The translations under genes and the position numbers were made by a program. The notes beneath the pieces were generated by a model that did not search any database, was not told the DNA's origin, and saw only the letters and a program-made list of their open reading frames with translations. A stretch of 64,000 nucleotides of DNA from Mesorhizobium sp. Pch-S (lineage in GTDB: Bacteria; Pseudomonadota; Alphaproteobacteria; Rhizobiales; Rhizobiaceae), in assembly GCF_004136315.1 (NCBI RefSeq), contig NZ_CP029562.1:2046001-2110000 (forward strand). The letters run 5' to 3'. This document shows, piece after piece, positions 7,523 through 16,457 of this stretch. Positions within the stretch are counted from its first letter, which is position 1. Each line of letters starts with the position of its first letter.

Positions 7523-9076
7523 GTGAGGTCGATCGAGACCAGATACGCGCGTAGCGGGGATGTGCGGATCGCCTACCAGGTGGTCGGCCAGGGCTCGTTC
7601 GATCTCGTCTTCGTGCCGGGCTTCATCTCCAATCTCGACCTGCATTGGGAGGACGAAGGCTACAGCCGCCTGCTGAGACGGCTTTCCGCCTTCTCGCGAC
7701 TGATCCTGTTCGACAAACGCGGCACCGGGCTTTCCGACCGCGTCGACAGCCGCGACCTGCCCAGCCTCGAAAGCCGCATGGACGACGTGCGCGCCGTGAT
7801 GGACGCTGCCGGCAGCGGCCGTGCGGCACTGCTCGGCGCATCGGAAGGCGCACCGATGGCGATGCTGTTCGCCGCCACCTATCCGGAGCGAACCAGGGCG
7901 CTGGTCCTCTATGGCGGCTATGCGCATTTCCACAGGTGGGTGATGCCGCCGGAGCGCCTGAGGACCTTCATCGAGACGACGGAAACCTCGTGGGGCACCG
8001 GCGCAACCTTACCCGGCTTCGCGCCAGGCCGGATGGACGACCACCATTTCATCCAATGGTGGGCACGGTTCGAGAGGCTGTCTGCCAGCCCGACCGCCGC
8101 CTCGGTTCTTGCCCGCATGGATGCCGAAACCGATGTGCGCGGCATCCTGTCGACGATCAACGCACCGACGCTGCTCATCCATCGCCGCAATGACGTGCGC
8201 GTCGACCCGGAGGCCAGTCGCTTCCTCGCCAAGAAAATCCAGGGGGCCCGGCTCGTCGAGATTCCCGGGCGCGATCACCCGGTCTGGACCGGCGACGTCG
8301 ACCGGGTGGCAGACCTGATGGAAGAATTCCTGACCGGCCAACCGGCTGTGGCCGACACCGAACGTGTGCTCGCCGCATTGCTGGCAACACGTATCTACGA
8401 CACCGCCAAGCTCGGCGACCGCATGTGGAGCGAACGGAGCCAACGCTTCCACGAGACGTGGCGGCTGCTGGTCGGTCGCCATGGCGGGCGCACAGCCGGC
8501 ATGCATGGCGAGCTGATGATTGCGCGCTTCGACGGGCCGGCGCGCGCCATACGCTGTGCGGCTGCGCTGCGCGAGGCGGCGCAGCAGATCGGGGTGGCGA
8601 GCGCGCAAGGCGCCCATGTCGGGGAGATCGAATTGCGCGGCCAGCCGACCGGGCTGACGGCACGGGTCACCATGCAACTCGCGACACATGCGGCGCGCGG
8701 CGACATCATCGCTTCGCGGCTCGTCGCCGAACTTGCGGTCGGTTCCGGCCTCCGTTTCGTCGACGCCGGCCATGTCAGCCTCGACGAGCTGGGCGAGCCG
8801 TTGCCGGTGGTCCATGCGACCTCGGAACAGCATCTCGAACCGGCCTGCCGCTCCAGGGCCAGGCCTCTGGAGCCGGCAGCACTGACGGCGCGGGAAAGCG
8901 AGGTGGTCAGCCTGATCGCCGACGGGAAGAGCAATGCGGCAATCGCCGCCGAACTGAAGCTCAGCGAGCATACGGTGAAGCGGCACGTTGCCAACATATT
9001 GCTGAAGCTCGACCTGCCGTCGCGAGCGGCGGCAGCGGCCTTTTCGGCCAGGCATGCTGGCCCGGACGGGCCATAG
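7523..9076 (+). CDS. alpha/beta hydrolase - degenerate adenylate cyclase - LuxR HTH fusion regulator
   Basis: 517 aa in three parts. Residues 10-270 are an alpha/beta hydrolase like those fused to class III cyclases, with nucleophile elbow GASEG (Ser107), Asp224 in RRNDVRVD and His252 in GRDHPVW as a plausible triad. Residues 280-432 align with a class III nucleotidyl cyclase domain (ELGDRxW, RFDGPARAIRCA and GSGLRF equivalents), but the usual TDIVGST metal-binding segment reads TRIYDT and the TGDG segment is GMHGE, so both metal Asp residues seem lost. Residues 453-510 are a LuxR-type helix-turn-helix (LTARESEVVSLIADGKSN). Start is GTG 7523. A role as ligand-sensing or enzyme-coupled transcription factor is inferred; the genes downstream on the same strand are candidate targets. 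Confidence 0.8.
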   Translation: MRSIETRYARSGDVRIAYQVVGQGSFDLVFVPGFISNLDLHWEDEGYSRLLRRLSAFSRLILFDKRGTGLSDRVDSRDLPSLESRMDDVRAVMDAAGSGRAALLGASEGAPMAMLFAATYPERTRALVLYGGYAHFHRWVMPPERLRTFIETTETSWGTGATLPGFAPGRMDDHHFIQWWARFERLSASPTAASVLARMDAETDVRGILSTINAPTLLIHRRNDVRVDPEASRFLAKKIQGARLVEIPGRDHPVWTGDVDRVADLMEEFLTGQPAVADTERVLAALLATRIYDTAKLGDRMWSERSQRFHETWRLLVGRHGGRTAGMHGELMIARFDGPARAIRCAAALREAAQQIGVASAQGAHVGEIELRGQPTGLTARVTMQLATHAARGDIIASRLVAELAVGSGLRFVDAGHVSLDELGEPLPVVHATSEQHLEPACRSRARPLEPAALTARESEVVSLIADGKSNAAIAAELKLSEHTVKRHVANILLKLDLPSRAAAAAFSARHAGPDGP

Positions 9077-9183
9077 GAGCCATGGCGCTTTCGAGCGAAG
9101 CGATCGGAGCGCCTCGAGGACTACGATTTGCTCCATGCGGGCTAGGCGACGTCGCCGTTACGACCCTGCGGATGGAGGATGAA

Positions 9184-9657
9184 ATGCTGAGACTGATTGG
9201 CAAGACCGGATTGCTGGCATTGGCGGCGGGCGCATTGCTGACCGTCACACCGGTGCAGGCCGAAGATGCTTCGGCAGCAGCGGCCTACAAGGACATCCAG
9301 GCCACGCTGGGGTCGGTGCCCGACATGTTCAGGACATTGCCGGACGTCGCGGTAGCCGGCGCCTGGGCCGAGATCAAGGGGGTTCAGCTCAACCCCGACA
9401 CCGCGCTCGACGGCAAGACCAAGGAACTGATGGGGCTGGCGGTGGCTGCGCAGATTCCCTGCCAGTACTGCATCTACTTCCACACGCTGGCGGCCAAGGC
9501 CAATGGCGCGAGCGACGAGGAGATCAAGGAAGCCGTGGCGATGGCGGCGATCGTCCGCCACTGGTCGACGATGCTCAACGGCAGTCAGGTCGACTTCGCG
9601 ACCTTCAAGAAGCAGACCGACGAGCTGCTCGCGGCCGCCAAGGCGAAGTCGCAGTGA
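9184..9657 (+). CDS. exported AhpD-like carboxymuconolactone decarboxylase family protein
   Basis: 157 aa with a signal peptide (LLALAAGALLTVTPVQA, cleavage near QA-EDA). The remainder is an all-helical AhpD/CMD-like domain with the redox motif C93-QY-C96-xxx-H100, the CxxCxxxH pattern of the peroxidase-reductase AhpD. Most AhpD proteins are cytoplasmic, so an exported version suggests peroxide or thiol redox work in the periplasm. The ATG at 9184 is chosen because GGAGGATG lies just upstream; ATG 9172 is an alternative. It follows the fusion regulator by 107 bases and precedes a SnoaL-like gene. Confidence 0.75.
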   Translation: MLRLIGKTGLLALAAGALLTVTPVQAEDASAAAAYKDIQATLGSVPDMFRTLPDVAVAGAWAEIKGVQLNPDTALDGKTKELMGLAVAAQIPCQYCIYFHTLAAKANGASDEEIKEAVAMAAIVRHWSTMLNGSQVDFATFKKQTDELLAAAKAKSQ

Positions 9658-9734
9658 AGACAGGCTGTCCGGCAACGGCGTCGGGCAGCATCCGATGAAA
9701 ATCGAACACCTGTAATGGAACCATGGAGATCAAA

Positions 9735-10097
9735 ATGCTGACCAGGACAAAAGCAGTGGATGGTGTCGCGATCAAGAAGGCGATCGAGGGCCGCGACGGC
9801 AAGATGTTGTCGAGCTTCTACGCCGACGATGCGCTGGTGCGGGTGATCGACCGCAACAATCCGCCGAGCAAGCCGCGCGAAATCCGCGGCCGCGCGGCGA
9901 TCAGCACCTTCTGGGACGACATCTGCAGCCGGGCGATGACCCACAAGGTCGACACCACCATCGCCGAGGGTGACAATCTCGCCTTCACCCAGGCCTGTGC
10001 CTACCCTGACGGAACGAAGGTGTTCTGCGCAGCGACACTCGAGCTGAAAAACGGCCTCATCGCGCTACAGACGGTCGTGCAGGCCTGGGACGAGTAG
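9735..10097 (+). CDS. SnoaL-like / NTF2-fold protein
   Basis: 120 aa. The pattern of an N-terminal helix (KKAIEGRDGKMLSSFYADDALVR begins the motif, shown here only in part: GRDGKMLSSFYADDA), a RGRAAISTFWDD helix and strands ending in LQTVVQAWDE matches the SnoaL-like polyketide cyclase/NTF2 superfamily, which includes both enzymes and binding proteins. No catalytic assignment can be made. ATG 9735 is preferred to ATG 9723 because GGAG sits six bases before it. The gene is followed directly by a strong terminator, closing the small group that starts at 7523. Confidence 0.65.
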   Translation: MLTRTKAVDGVAIKKAIEGRDGKMLSSFYADDALVRVIDRNNPPSKPREIRGRAAISTFWDDICSRAMTHKVDTTIAEGDNLAFTQACAYPDGTKVFCAATLELKNGLIALQTVVQAWDE

Positions 10098-10112
10098 ATC
10101 GACTGACAGCCC

Positions 10113-10148
10113 GCCCATCCCGATCGGATCGGGATGGGCTTTCGTTTC
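10113..10148 (+). terminator. rho-independent terminator
   Basis: GCCCATCCCGAT at 10113-10124 pairs perfectly with ATCGGGATGGGC at 10128-10139 around a three-base loop, followed by TTTCGTTTC. This is one of the clearest terminators in the window and ends transcription after the SnoaL-like gene. Confidence 0.88.
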
Positions 10149-10219
10149 AGCGGTGAGCTTTCAGAGAGCCCCGCGTTGCGGGATCGAGTTCGGACCGTAA
10201 TTCAGAGAGGAGAACCAGC

Positions 10220-10534
10220 ATGTTCAGCGCCAGATGGCAGATCGATGCCAAATTCGGTCACAAGCAGACCGTGCTCGAGCTGATGCGGAAATGGGAGCGC
10301 GAGATCGGCTCGCAAGTCGACATCGCCGACCTCAAGTTCCAGATCATGACCGGATCGATCGGCGCGCGCGAGGCGACGATCGAGACACATCACCAGGTCG
10401 AGAGCCTTGCGCGCCTGGAGGAGTTCTTCGCCAGGATCGGCAAGATCGACGCGCATGCCAAATGGGGCAAGGAGATAGAGCCCTACGTCGTGTCGGGCTC
10501 CAGCCTCTGGCAGATCTTCCGCGTTGTGGAGTAG
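10220..10534 (+). CDS. conserved small protein of unknown function
   Basis: 104 aa, no signal peptide and no membrane segment. The alternation of strands and helices (MFSARWQIDAKFGHK strand, VLELMRKWEREIG helix, later LARLEEFFARIG helix) resembles a ferredoxin-like alpha-beta barrel protein, but no catalytic motif is seen. AGAGAGGAG at 10204-10212 supports ATG 10220. It lies between a terminator and a convergent hairpin, so it is probably a single-gene unit. Function unknown. Confidence 0.55.
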   Translation: MFSARWQIDAKFGHKQTVLELMRKWEREIGSQVDIADLKFQIMTGSIGAREATIETHHQVESLARLEEFFARIGKIDAHAKWGKEIEPYVVSGSSLWQIFRVVE

Positions 10535-10545
10535 TGCTCCCTCTT

Positions 10546-10571
10546 CCTTCTCCCCGTTCACGGAGAGAAGG
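10546..10571. terminator. bidirectional hairpin between convergent genes
   Basis: CCTTCTC-C-CCG at 10546-10556 pairs with CGG-A-GAGAAGG at 10561-10571 around TTCA. It lies between the unknown gene ending at 10534 and patD ending at 10575 on the other strand, a position expected for a shared terminator. Confidence 0.55.
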
Positions 10572-10574
10572 ACC

Positions 10575-12002
10575 CTATCCGTGCGCCACCATGACGTGGC
10601 GTACGGCGGTGTAGTCTTCCAGTGCGTAGACCGACATGTCCTTGCCGTAGCCGGACTGCTTCAGGCCGCCATGCGGCATCTCGTTGGTCAGCATGAAGTG
10701 GGTGTTGATCCAGGTGCAGCCATATTGCAGGCGAGCGGCGGTGGCCATGGCGCGCGAGATATCCTTGGTCCACACGGAAGAGGCAAGGCCGTAATCGCTG
10801 TCATTGGCCCAGCCGACCGCTTCGTCGACATCGGAGAAGCGGGTGACCGAGACGACCGGCCCGAACACCTCGCGGCGCACGATCTCGTCATCCTGGAGGG
10901 CGCCGGCGACAACCGTCGGCTGGAAATAGAAACCCGAGCCCTCGCCCGGCTTGCCGCCGGTGGTGATCTCGATGTGCTTCAGCTCCGACGCGCGCTCGAC
11001 GAAGGAAGCGACACGGTCGCGCTGGCGCCGCGAGATCAGCGGCCCGATCTCGTTCTCGGTGTCGTCGGCCTGATCGTATTTGATGGTCGATACTGCAGAA
11101 GACAGTTGCGAAACCAGCTTGTCGTAGATTTTCTTGCCGGCGTAGATGCGGCAGGCGGCGGTGCAATCCTGGCCGGCGTTGTAGTAGCCGAAGGCGCGCA
11201 GGCCGGTGACGACGGCATCGAGGTCCGCATCGTCGAAGACGATGACCGGCGCCTTGCCACCCAGTTCCAGATGGGTGCGCTTGACCGATTTGGCGGCCGC
11301 CTGCAGCACCTTCTTGCCGGTGGCGATGTCGCCGGTGATCGAGATCATGTTGATCTTGGGATGATTGATCAGCGGACTGCCGACGCTTTCGCCGCGGCCG
11401 AGCACGACGTTGACGACGCCCTCGGGCAGGACATCGGCCAGGATGCGCGACAGCTTCAGCGCGGTGAGCGGCGTCTGTTCCGATGGCTTGAACACAACGG
11501 TGTTGCCGCCGGCAATGGCCGGAGCCAGCTTCCATGCCATCATCATCAGCGGATAGTTCCACGGCGCGATCGAGGCGACGATGCCGATCGGGTCGCGGCG
11601 GATCATCGAGGTGTGGCCGGGCAGATATTCGCCAGCCACCTGGCCGGGCATGGAACGCACCGCGCCGGCGAAGAAGCGATAGCAGTCGACGATGGCCGGA
11701 ATCTCGTCGTTCAGCACGGCATTGATCGGCTTGCCGCAGTTCAGCGCCTCGAGAGCAGCGAATTCCTGAGCCTCTGCTTCGATACGGTCTGCGATCTTGA
11801 GCAGATAGGCGGAGCGCTGTGCCGGGGTGGTGCGTGACCAGGAGGCGAAGGCCTTCTCGGCCGCAGCGACCGCGCGCTCGATCTGCGCTTCGCTCGCTTC
11901 GGCCAGGCTCAGGATGGTGGCGCCGGTGCGCGGGTTCAGCACGGCTTCCTCGGCCTCGGCGCCCTTTTCGAACGCAGCGCCGATCAGCATCTCAGTGTTC
12001 AT
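10575..12002 (-). CDS. patD: gamma-aminobutyraldehyde dehydrogenase (PatD/YdcW type)
   Basis: 475-aa NAD-dependent aldehyde dehydrogenase, expected to oxidise 4-aminobutanal from putrescine breakdown to GABA. Catalytic residues are Cys280 (GQDC), Glu246 (HLELGG), Asn149 (PWNY) and Lys172 (FKPSE). The C-terminal [16 protein letters not shown] segment is characteristic of PatD. Length is one residue from E. coli YdcW (474). It is the last gene of a minus-strand operon with the same order as E. coli ydcSTUVW, which strongly supports the substrate assignment. A 127-base gap with an inverted repeat separates it from ydcV. Confidence 0.9.
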   Translation of the reverse strand: MNTEMLIGAAFEKGAEAEEAVLNPRTGATILSLAEASEAQIERAVAAAEKAFASWSRTTPAQRSAYLLKIADRIEAEAQEFAALEALNCGKPINAVLNDEIPAIVDCYRFFAGAVRSMPGQVAGEYLPGHTSMIRRDPIGIVASIAPWNYPLMMMAWKLAPAIAGGNTVVFKPSEQTPLTALKLSRILADVLPEGVVNVVLGRGESVGSPLINHPKINMISITGDIATGKKVLQAAAKSVKRTHLELGGKAPVIVFDDADLDAVVTGLRAFGYYNAGQDCTAACRIYAGKKIYDKLVSQLSSAVSTIKYDQADDTENEIGPLISRRQRDRVASFVERASELKHIEITTGGKPGEGSGFYFQPTVVAGALQDDEIVRREVFGPVVSVTRFSDVDEAVGWANDSDYGLASSVWTKDISRAMATAARLQYGCTWINTHFMLTNEMPHGGLKQSGYGKDMSVYALEDYTAVRHVMVAHG

Positions 12003-12029
12003 TGTCGTACTCCCGTTTCTTTCAAAATT

Positions 12030-12125
12030 GGGCAGTAGGCAGTCGGCAATAGGCAGTCGTGGGCAGGGTTTCTGCAGCGACGAAACCGGCGCCCTCTACT
12101 GCCTATTGCCTATTGCCGACTGCCT
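12030..12125. repeat. inverted repeat built of GGCAATA/GGCAGTC heptamers
   Basis: The left part (12030-12058) is made of 7-base units GGCAGTA-GGCAGTC-GGCAATA-GGCAGTC. The right part (12098-12125) is the reverse complement, with one extra GGCAATA unit: read on the minus strand it gives AGGCAGTC-GGCAATA-GGCAATA-GGCAGT. The arms can pair into a long stem around about 40 bases. It lies between patD and ydcV. The unit structure suggests expansion and contraction by slippage rather than a protein-binding site. Confidence 0.75.
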
Positions 12126-12129
12126 CATT

Positions 12130-12945
12130 TCATTTTCCCGACCCGGCGACCTGGTCGCCGTCGCGGGTGAGGTAATAGGCAAGCAGGATGGGCAGCAGCG
12201 TCACCAGCACGACGACCATGGCCACGACATTGGTGACCGGACGCTGGCGCGGCCTGATCAATTCTTCCAGCATCCAGATCGGCAGCGTCTGCTGCTGGCC
12301 GGCGGTGAAGGTGGTGACGATGACCTCATCGAAGCTCAGGGCGAAGGCGAGCATGCCGCCGGCAAGCAGCGCCGTGGCGATGTTGGGCAGCACGACATGC
12401 CGGAAGGTCTGGAAACCGTCGGCGCCAAGATCATAGGACGCCTCGATCAGCGAGCCCGAGGTGCGGCGGAAGCGGGCGACCGCATTGTTGTAGACCACCA
12501 CGACGCAGAAGGTGGCGTGGCCGAGCACGATCGTCCAGAACGAGAACGGGATCTCGGTGAGCGCAAAGGCCGAGCGCAGCGCGATGCCGGTGATGATGCC
12601 GGGCAGTGCGATCGGCAGGATGACCAGCAGGGACACCGTCTCGCGGCCGAAGAACCGCGAGCGCGAGACCGCGGCAGCGCACAAGGTGCCGAGGATCAAC
12701 GCAACCAGCGTCGAGATCGCGGCGACCCTGACCGAAAGCGACAGCGCTTCCCAGACATCGGGGCGGTTCCAGGTGACCGCGAACCATTCCGTGGTCAGGC
12801 CGGGCGGCGGCCACTGGTAGCTCTTCTCTTCCGTCGTGAAGGCATAGACGAAGATCAGCAGGATCGGCAGGTGCAGGAAGAGCAGGCCGCAGGCGGCGGC
12901 GATCTTCAAGCCGAGCGGCGCGGACTGGCTGCGGTCAGAGCGCAT
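12130..12945 (-). CDS. ydcV: polyamine ABC transporter permease (YdcV/PotC type)
   Basis: 271-aa inner-membrane permease with about six transmembrane helices ([20 protein letters not shown] near the N-terminus; YLTRDG near the end). The EAA loop [17 protein letters not shown] that contacts the ATPase is near residue 180. The start at 12945 overlaps the upstream permease gene by 11 bases; longer readings to 13119 run out of frame through that gene and are rejected. With YdcU it forms the channel for putrescine-like substrates. E. coli YdcV has 264 residues. Confidence 0.9.
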   Translation of the reverse strand: MRSDRSQSAPLGLKIAAACGLLFLHLPILLIFVYAFTTEEKSYQWPPPGLTTEWFAVTWNRPDVWEALSLSVRVAAISTLVALILGTLCAAAVSRSRFFGRETVSLLVILPIALPGIITGIALRSAFALTEIPFSFWTIVLGHATFCVVVVYNNAVARFRRTSGSLIEASYDLGADGFQTFRHVVLPNIATALLAGGMLAFALSFDEVIVTTFTAGQQQTLPIWMLEELIRPRQRPVTNVVAMVVVLVTLLPILLAYYLTRDGDQVAGSGK

Positions 12946-13909
12946 CGAAGGCCCCCATACGCTTGGCGCCCCACAGGTAGAACCCCATGATGACGATGGG
13001 CACCACCGCGAAGGCTGCGGCGAGCGGGATGTTGCCGGCGGTACCCTGCTGCGAATAGACGGCCTGGCCGATGAACAGGCGCGACGTGCCGATGATCTGC
13101 GGCACGATGTAGTCGCCAAGCGTCAGCGAGAAGGTGAAGATCGATCCGGCGACGATGCCGGGCAGTGCCAGCGGGAACAGCACATTGCGGAAGGTCTGCC
13201 CGGGCGAGGCGCCAAGGTCGGATGAAGCCTCGACCAGATTGCCCGGCACGCGTTCGAGCGCGGCCTGCATCGGCAGGATCATGAACGGCAGCCAGACATA
13301 GACGAAGGTGATGAAGGTTCCGGTCGCCGACACCGACAGCGAGTTGCCGCCGACATAAGGCAGGGCCAGCCAGCCGTCGAGCAGCCACTGCACATGCAGC
13401 TTGGCGAGGAACCAGGTGAGGATGCCTTCCTTGGCGAGGATCAGCTTCCAGGCATAGACCTTGACCAGATAGCTCGACCACAGCGGCAGCATCACGGCCA
13501 GGTAGAACAGCGCCTTCCAGCGGCCTTGCGCGTAGCGGGCGGCGTAGTAGGCAATCGGGAATGCAACCGCGATGGAAGCCAGCGTGACCAGCGCCGCCAT
13601 CACCACGGTGCGCACGATGATGTCGAAATTCGCCGGCTGGAAGAGATCGGCATAGGTCTTCAGTGTGAACTGCCGGTTGATGAGGCCGGAGAATTCGTCG
13701 ATCGAGAAGAAGCTCTGCAGCAGCAGCGCGAACAGTGAACCGATATAGACGACGCCGAGCCACAGCAGCGGCGGCATCAGCATCAGCACGAGCAGGAAGC
13801 GCGGCCGGCGCCAGAACAGGTCGGAGAGCGCCCCCAGCATGCCACCACGGGCCGGCAGGATCGCGGAGGCCGGTGCGTCGCTCGTTGCGGTGACGGAAGC
13901 GATGCTCAT
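12935..13909 (-). CDS. ydcU: polyamine ABC transporter permease (YdcU/PotB type)
   Basis: 324-aa inner-membrane permease with an extended N-terminus (about 38 residues) before the first membrane helix ([20 protein letters not shown]). Six helices are visible. The EAA motif is [14 protein letters not shown]. Its start overlaps the end of the ATPase gene by four bases (ATGA type), and its end overlaps ydcV, so the three genes are translationally coupled. E. coli YdcU has 313 residues. It belongs to the polyamine/spermidine permease family of the BPD_transp_1 type. Confidence 0.9.
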   Translation of the reverse strand: MSIASVTATSDAPASAILPARGGMLGALSDLFWRRPRFLLVLMLMPPLLWLGVVYIGSLFALLLQSFFSIDEFSGLINRQFTLKTYADLFQPANFDIIVRTVVMAALVTLASIAVAFPIAYYAARYAQGRWKALFYLAVMLPLWSSYLVKVYAWKLILAKEGILTWFLAKLHVQWLLDGWLALPYVGGNSLSVSATGTFITFVYVWLPFMILPMQAALERVPGNLVEASSDLGASPGQTFRNVLFPLALPGIVAGSIFTFSLTLGDYIVPQIIGTSRLFIGQAVYSQQGTAGNIPLAAAFAVVPIVIMGFYLWGAKRMGAFDAL

Positions 13910-14919
13910 GGCGCTTCGTCCATCAGGTGGATGGCATCGCGGTTGAAGGTGAAGGCAACGGCGTCGCCCTGCTCCGGCACCGCCGAGCCCGACGGTACGC
14001 TGGCATGCAGGCGCAACCCTTCGGTGTCGAGCGCCAGCCGGGTGGCCGCGCCAAGATAGCTGACGCCGGAAACCCGGGCCTGGACGGTGTCGCTCCCTGT
14101 TTCGCGTGTGATACGAATGGCTTCCGGACGCAGACTGCCCCAGCGGCGCTGGCCGGCGTGACGCTGCACGAAATCCGGCGGCAGCACGTTGGAAGAGCCG
14201 ACGAAGTCCGCCACGAAACGCGTCTTCGGCCGCTGATAGATCTCCTGCGGCGAGCCGACCTGCATGATCCTGCCTTCGTTGAAGACAGCGACGCGGTCGG
14301 CCATCGACAAGGCTTCGCCCTGATCATGGGTAACGAAGACAAAGGTGATGCCGAGCGCCTTCTGCAGCGATTTCAGCTCTTCCTGCATGTTTTCGCGCAG
14401 CTTGAGGTCGAGTGCGCCGAGCGGTTCGTCGAGCAGCAGCACCTTGGGCTGGTTGACCAGCGCACGCGCCAAAGCCACACGCTGGCGCTGACCGCCGGAG
14501 AGCTGGCCCGGGCGGCGCGCGCCATAGCCCGGCAATTGCACCAGCGCCAGCGCCTCTTCGGCAGCCTTTAGGCGCTCGGCCTTGCCGACACCCTTGACCA
14601 TCAGGCCATAAGCGACATTGTCGAGCACATTGAGGTGCGGGAACAGCGCATAGTCCTGGAAGACCGTGTTCACGTTGCGCCGGTAGGGCGGCACGCCCTC
14701 CGCACGTTCGCCGAAGATCGAAATGGTGCCGGCGGTGGGCTGCTCGAAACCGGCGATCAGGCGCAGGCAGGTCGTCTTGCCGGAACCGGAAGGGCCGAGC
14801 ATGGCGAAGAATTCGCCGGCCGCGATGTCGAGATCGAGCGCGTCGACGGCTTTTACAGCGCCGAAGTGACGGGCCACTTTCTGGAAGGAAACAGCTGGGG
14901 TCATCTCATCTGCGATCAT
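13906..14919 (-). CDS. ydcT: polyamine ABC transporter ATPase (YdcT/PotA type)
   Basis: 337-aa ATP-binding subunit, the same length as E. coli YdcT. Walker A is GPSGSGKTT (about residue 43), the Q loop is FQDYALFPH, the signature is LSGGQRQR, Walker B is [12 protein letters not shown] and the switch His is in [10 protein letters not shown]-terminal TOBE-type regulatory domain begins around residue 265. An alternative start (MTPAVSF, 14904) is possible. It powers uptake through YdcU/YdcV and overlaps ydcU by four bases. Confidence 0.92.
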   Translation of the reverse strand: MIADEMTPAVSFQKVARHFGAVKAVDALDLDIAAGEFFAMLGPSGSGKTTCLRLIAGFEQPTAGTISIFGERAEGVPPYRRNVNTVFQDYALFPHLNVLDNVAYGLMVKGVGKAERLKAAEEALALVQLPGYGARRPGQLSGGQRQRVALARALVNQPKVLLLDEPLGALDLKLRENMQEELKSLQKALGITFVFVTHDQGEALSMADRVAVFNEGRIMQVGSPQEIYQRPKTRFVADFVGSSNVLPPDFVQRHAGQRRWGSLRPEAIRITRETGSDTVQARVSGVSYLGAATRLALDTEGLRLHASVPSGSAVPEQGDAVAFTFNRDAIHLMDEAP

Positions 14920-15040
14920 TGTTTCGAACGATCATGCCTGTCCCGGCTGCTGAGCAGCCGTCGGGCAGGCGCGACACCTCCCGGCAGGGAGGCTGCGCCG
15001 AAGGGCGGGTGAAAGCTCAGGTCCGCGCGGCTCCCGACCC

Positions 15041-15077
15041 GCCCCTCAGGGGCGACCCTCCCCTGTTACGGGGAGGG
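15041..15077 (-). terminator. double hairpin between ydcS and ydcT
   Basis: Two adjacent GC-rich stems: GCCCC/GGGGC at 15041-15053 and CCCTCCCC/GGGGAGGG at 15056-15077. They lie between the binding-protein gene and the ATPase gene. No T run follows on the minus strand, so it is more likely an mRNA-stabilising or attenuating structure that keeps the binding protein in excess; similar elements are common rhizobial intergenic repeats. Confidence 0.5.
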
Positions 15078-15086
15078 GATGGGAGG

Positions 15087-16247
15087 TCAACGCCCGCCGA
15101 TGACACCGATGTAGTCGGAGACCCAGCGATAATAGGGTACGCACTGGTCGTTCTGGCTGGCGCATTTCGAAGTCGGGGTGCGCCAGAACTTGATCTTCTC
15201 GAACTGGTCGAAACCGTTGGTCTTGCAGCCTTCGTCAGTCAGCAGTTCGTTGCCCTTGCAGGCGGCCGGCACGACGGGAAGCGAACCGAACCAGGCCGAG
15301 ACATCGCCCTGCACCTTCGGCGACAGCGAATGCTCGAGCCACATATAGGCGCAGTTCGGATTGGCGGCGTCGGCCTCCATCATGGTGGTGTCGGCCCAGC
15401 CGGTGGCACCCTCTTCCGGAATGGTCGATGCGACGGGCTGCTTGGCGGCAACCAGCGTGTTCACCTGGAACGGCCATGAACCCGATGCGACGACGCCTTC
15501 GTTGCGGAAGTCGTCAACCTGGATCGCCGCGTCATGCCAGTAGCGGCCGACCAGGGTGCGCTGCACGCGCAGCAGGTCGAGTGCCGCCTTGTACTGGTCC
15601 TCGCTCAATTCGTACGGGCTCTTGATGCCGAGGTCCGGCTTGTGCGCCATCAGGTAGTTGGCGGCGTCGGCGATATGGATGGGGCCGTCATAAGCCTGGA
15701 CGCGGCCCTTGTTGGACTTGCCGTCCGAGAGCGTCTGTTCCTCGAAGACGACGTTCCAGCTCTTCGGCGCTTCCTTGAAGACGTTGGTGTTGTACATCAG
15801 CACGTTCGGACCCCATTGATAGGGCACGCCGTAGTGCTTGCCGTCGACCGTGAACCAGGGCGCATCCTTGATGCGGTCGTCGACCGTCTTCCAGCTCGGG
15901 ATGAGGTCGGTGTTGATGGGCTGCACGCGTTTGCCGGCAACGAGACGCAGCGAGGCGTCGCCGGAGGCGGTGACAAGATCGAAACCGCCCTCGTTCATCA
16001 GCGAAACCATTTCGTCGGAGGTGTTGGCAGTCTTGACGTTGACCTTGCAGCCCGACTTCTTCTCGAAGTCCGAGACCCAGTCATAGGCCTTGTCGGTTTC
16101 GCCACGTTCGATGTAGCCCGGCCAGGCGATGATGTTGAGCTGGCCTTCGCCCTTGCCTACTTCCTTCAAGGCTTCCTGCGCCACGGCCTGACCGGCGAAG
16201 GTCAGCGCGATCGTCAGGGCAGTGCATGATTTGAGGAAAGAATTCAT
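15087..16247 (-). CDS. ydcS: polyamine ABC transporter substrate-binding protein (YdcS type)
   Basis: 386 aa, exported to the periplasm with a signal peptide cleaved near QAVAQ-EALKEV. It is an extracellular solute-binding protein of the PotD/PotF class, with IIAWPGYIERG near the start of the mature protein and YDWVSDFEKKSGCKVNV next. The C-terminal part has several Cys (ACKGNELL, EGCKTNG, SKCASQNDQC) that may pair. Length is close to E. coli YdcS (381). The sequence GGGAGACGACG precedes the ATG. It is the first gene of the ydcSTUVW-like operon and lies downstream of a LysR gene. Confidence 0.9.
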   Translation of the reverse strand: MNSFLKSCTALTIALTFAGQAVAQEALKEVGKGEGQLNIIAWPGYIERGETDKAYDWVSDFEKKSGCKVNVKTANTSDEMVSLMNEGGFDLVTASGDASLRLVAGKRVQPINTDLIPSWKTVDDRIKDAPWFTVDGKHYGVPYQWGPNVLMYNTNVFKEAPKSWNVVFEEQTLSDGKSNKGRVQAYDGPIHIADAANYLMAHKPDLGIKSPYELSEDQYKAALDLLRVQRTLVGRYWHDAAIQVDDFRNEGVVASGSWPFQVNTLVAAKQPVASTIPEEGATGWADTTMMEADAANPNCAYMWLEHSLSPKVQGDVSAWFGSLPVVPAACKGNELLTDEGCKTNGFDQFEKIKFWRTPTSKCASQNDQCVPYYRWVSDYIGVIGGR

Positions 16248-16340
16248 CGTCGTCTCCCATCTCAGGGGCCGCGCTCTGACGGCGGCTTCGCTCCCTGAAA
16301 TGAAAGGTGTCGTGAAAACGCAGCTTTCGCAAATTCATTT

Positions 16341-16380
16341 ATCAGAAAGGCGGTATCGGTTTTTCCGATAGCTTTCTGCT
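16341..16380 (-). promoter_or_regulatory. nested dyad upstream of ydcS, candidate LysR operator
   Basis: An inverted repeat with two nested pairs of arms: AGAAAG (16344-16349) with CTTTCT (16372-16377), and TATCGG (16354-16359) with CCGATA (16365-16370), around TTTTT. It starts 97 bases upstream of the ydcS ATG, in the gap between the LysR gene end and ydcS, where a LysR-type activator site would be expected. The T run is in the loop, so it is not a terminator of the LysR gene. Confidence 0.5.
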
Positions 16381-16457
16381 ATGTCGATGATCTTTCTCCG
16401 AAACGACCGCAGCTTCGTGCTTCCCCGCCGCATCGGTTCGGGATCATGCCTAGGTCA

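Noticed and set aside
10524..11837. 437-aa plus-strand ORF over patD
   Set aside because: patD on the other strand has all ALDH catalytic residues and operon context; this reading has none.
16341..16380. Dyad after the LysR gene read as its terminator
   Set aside because: The T run is inside the loop, not after the stem, so it does not fit an intrinsic terminator; kept as an operator candidate.
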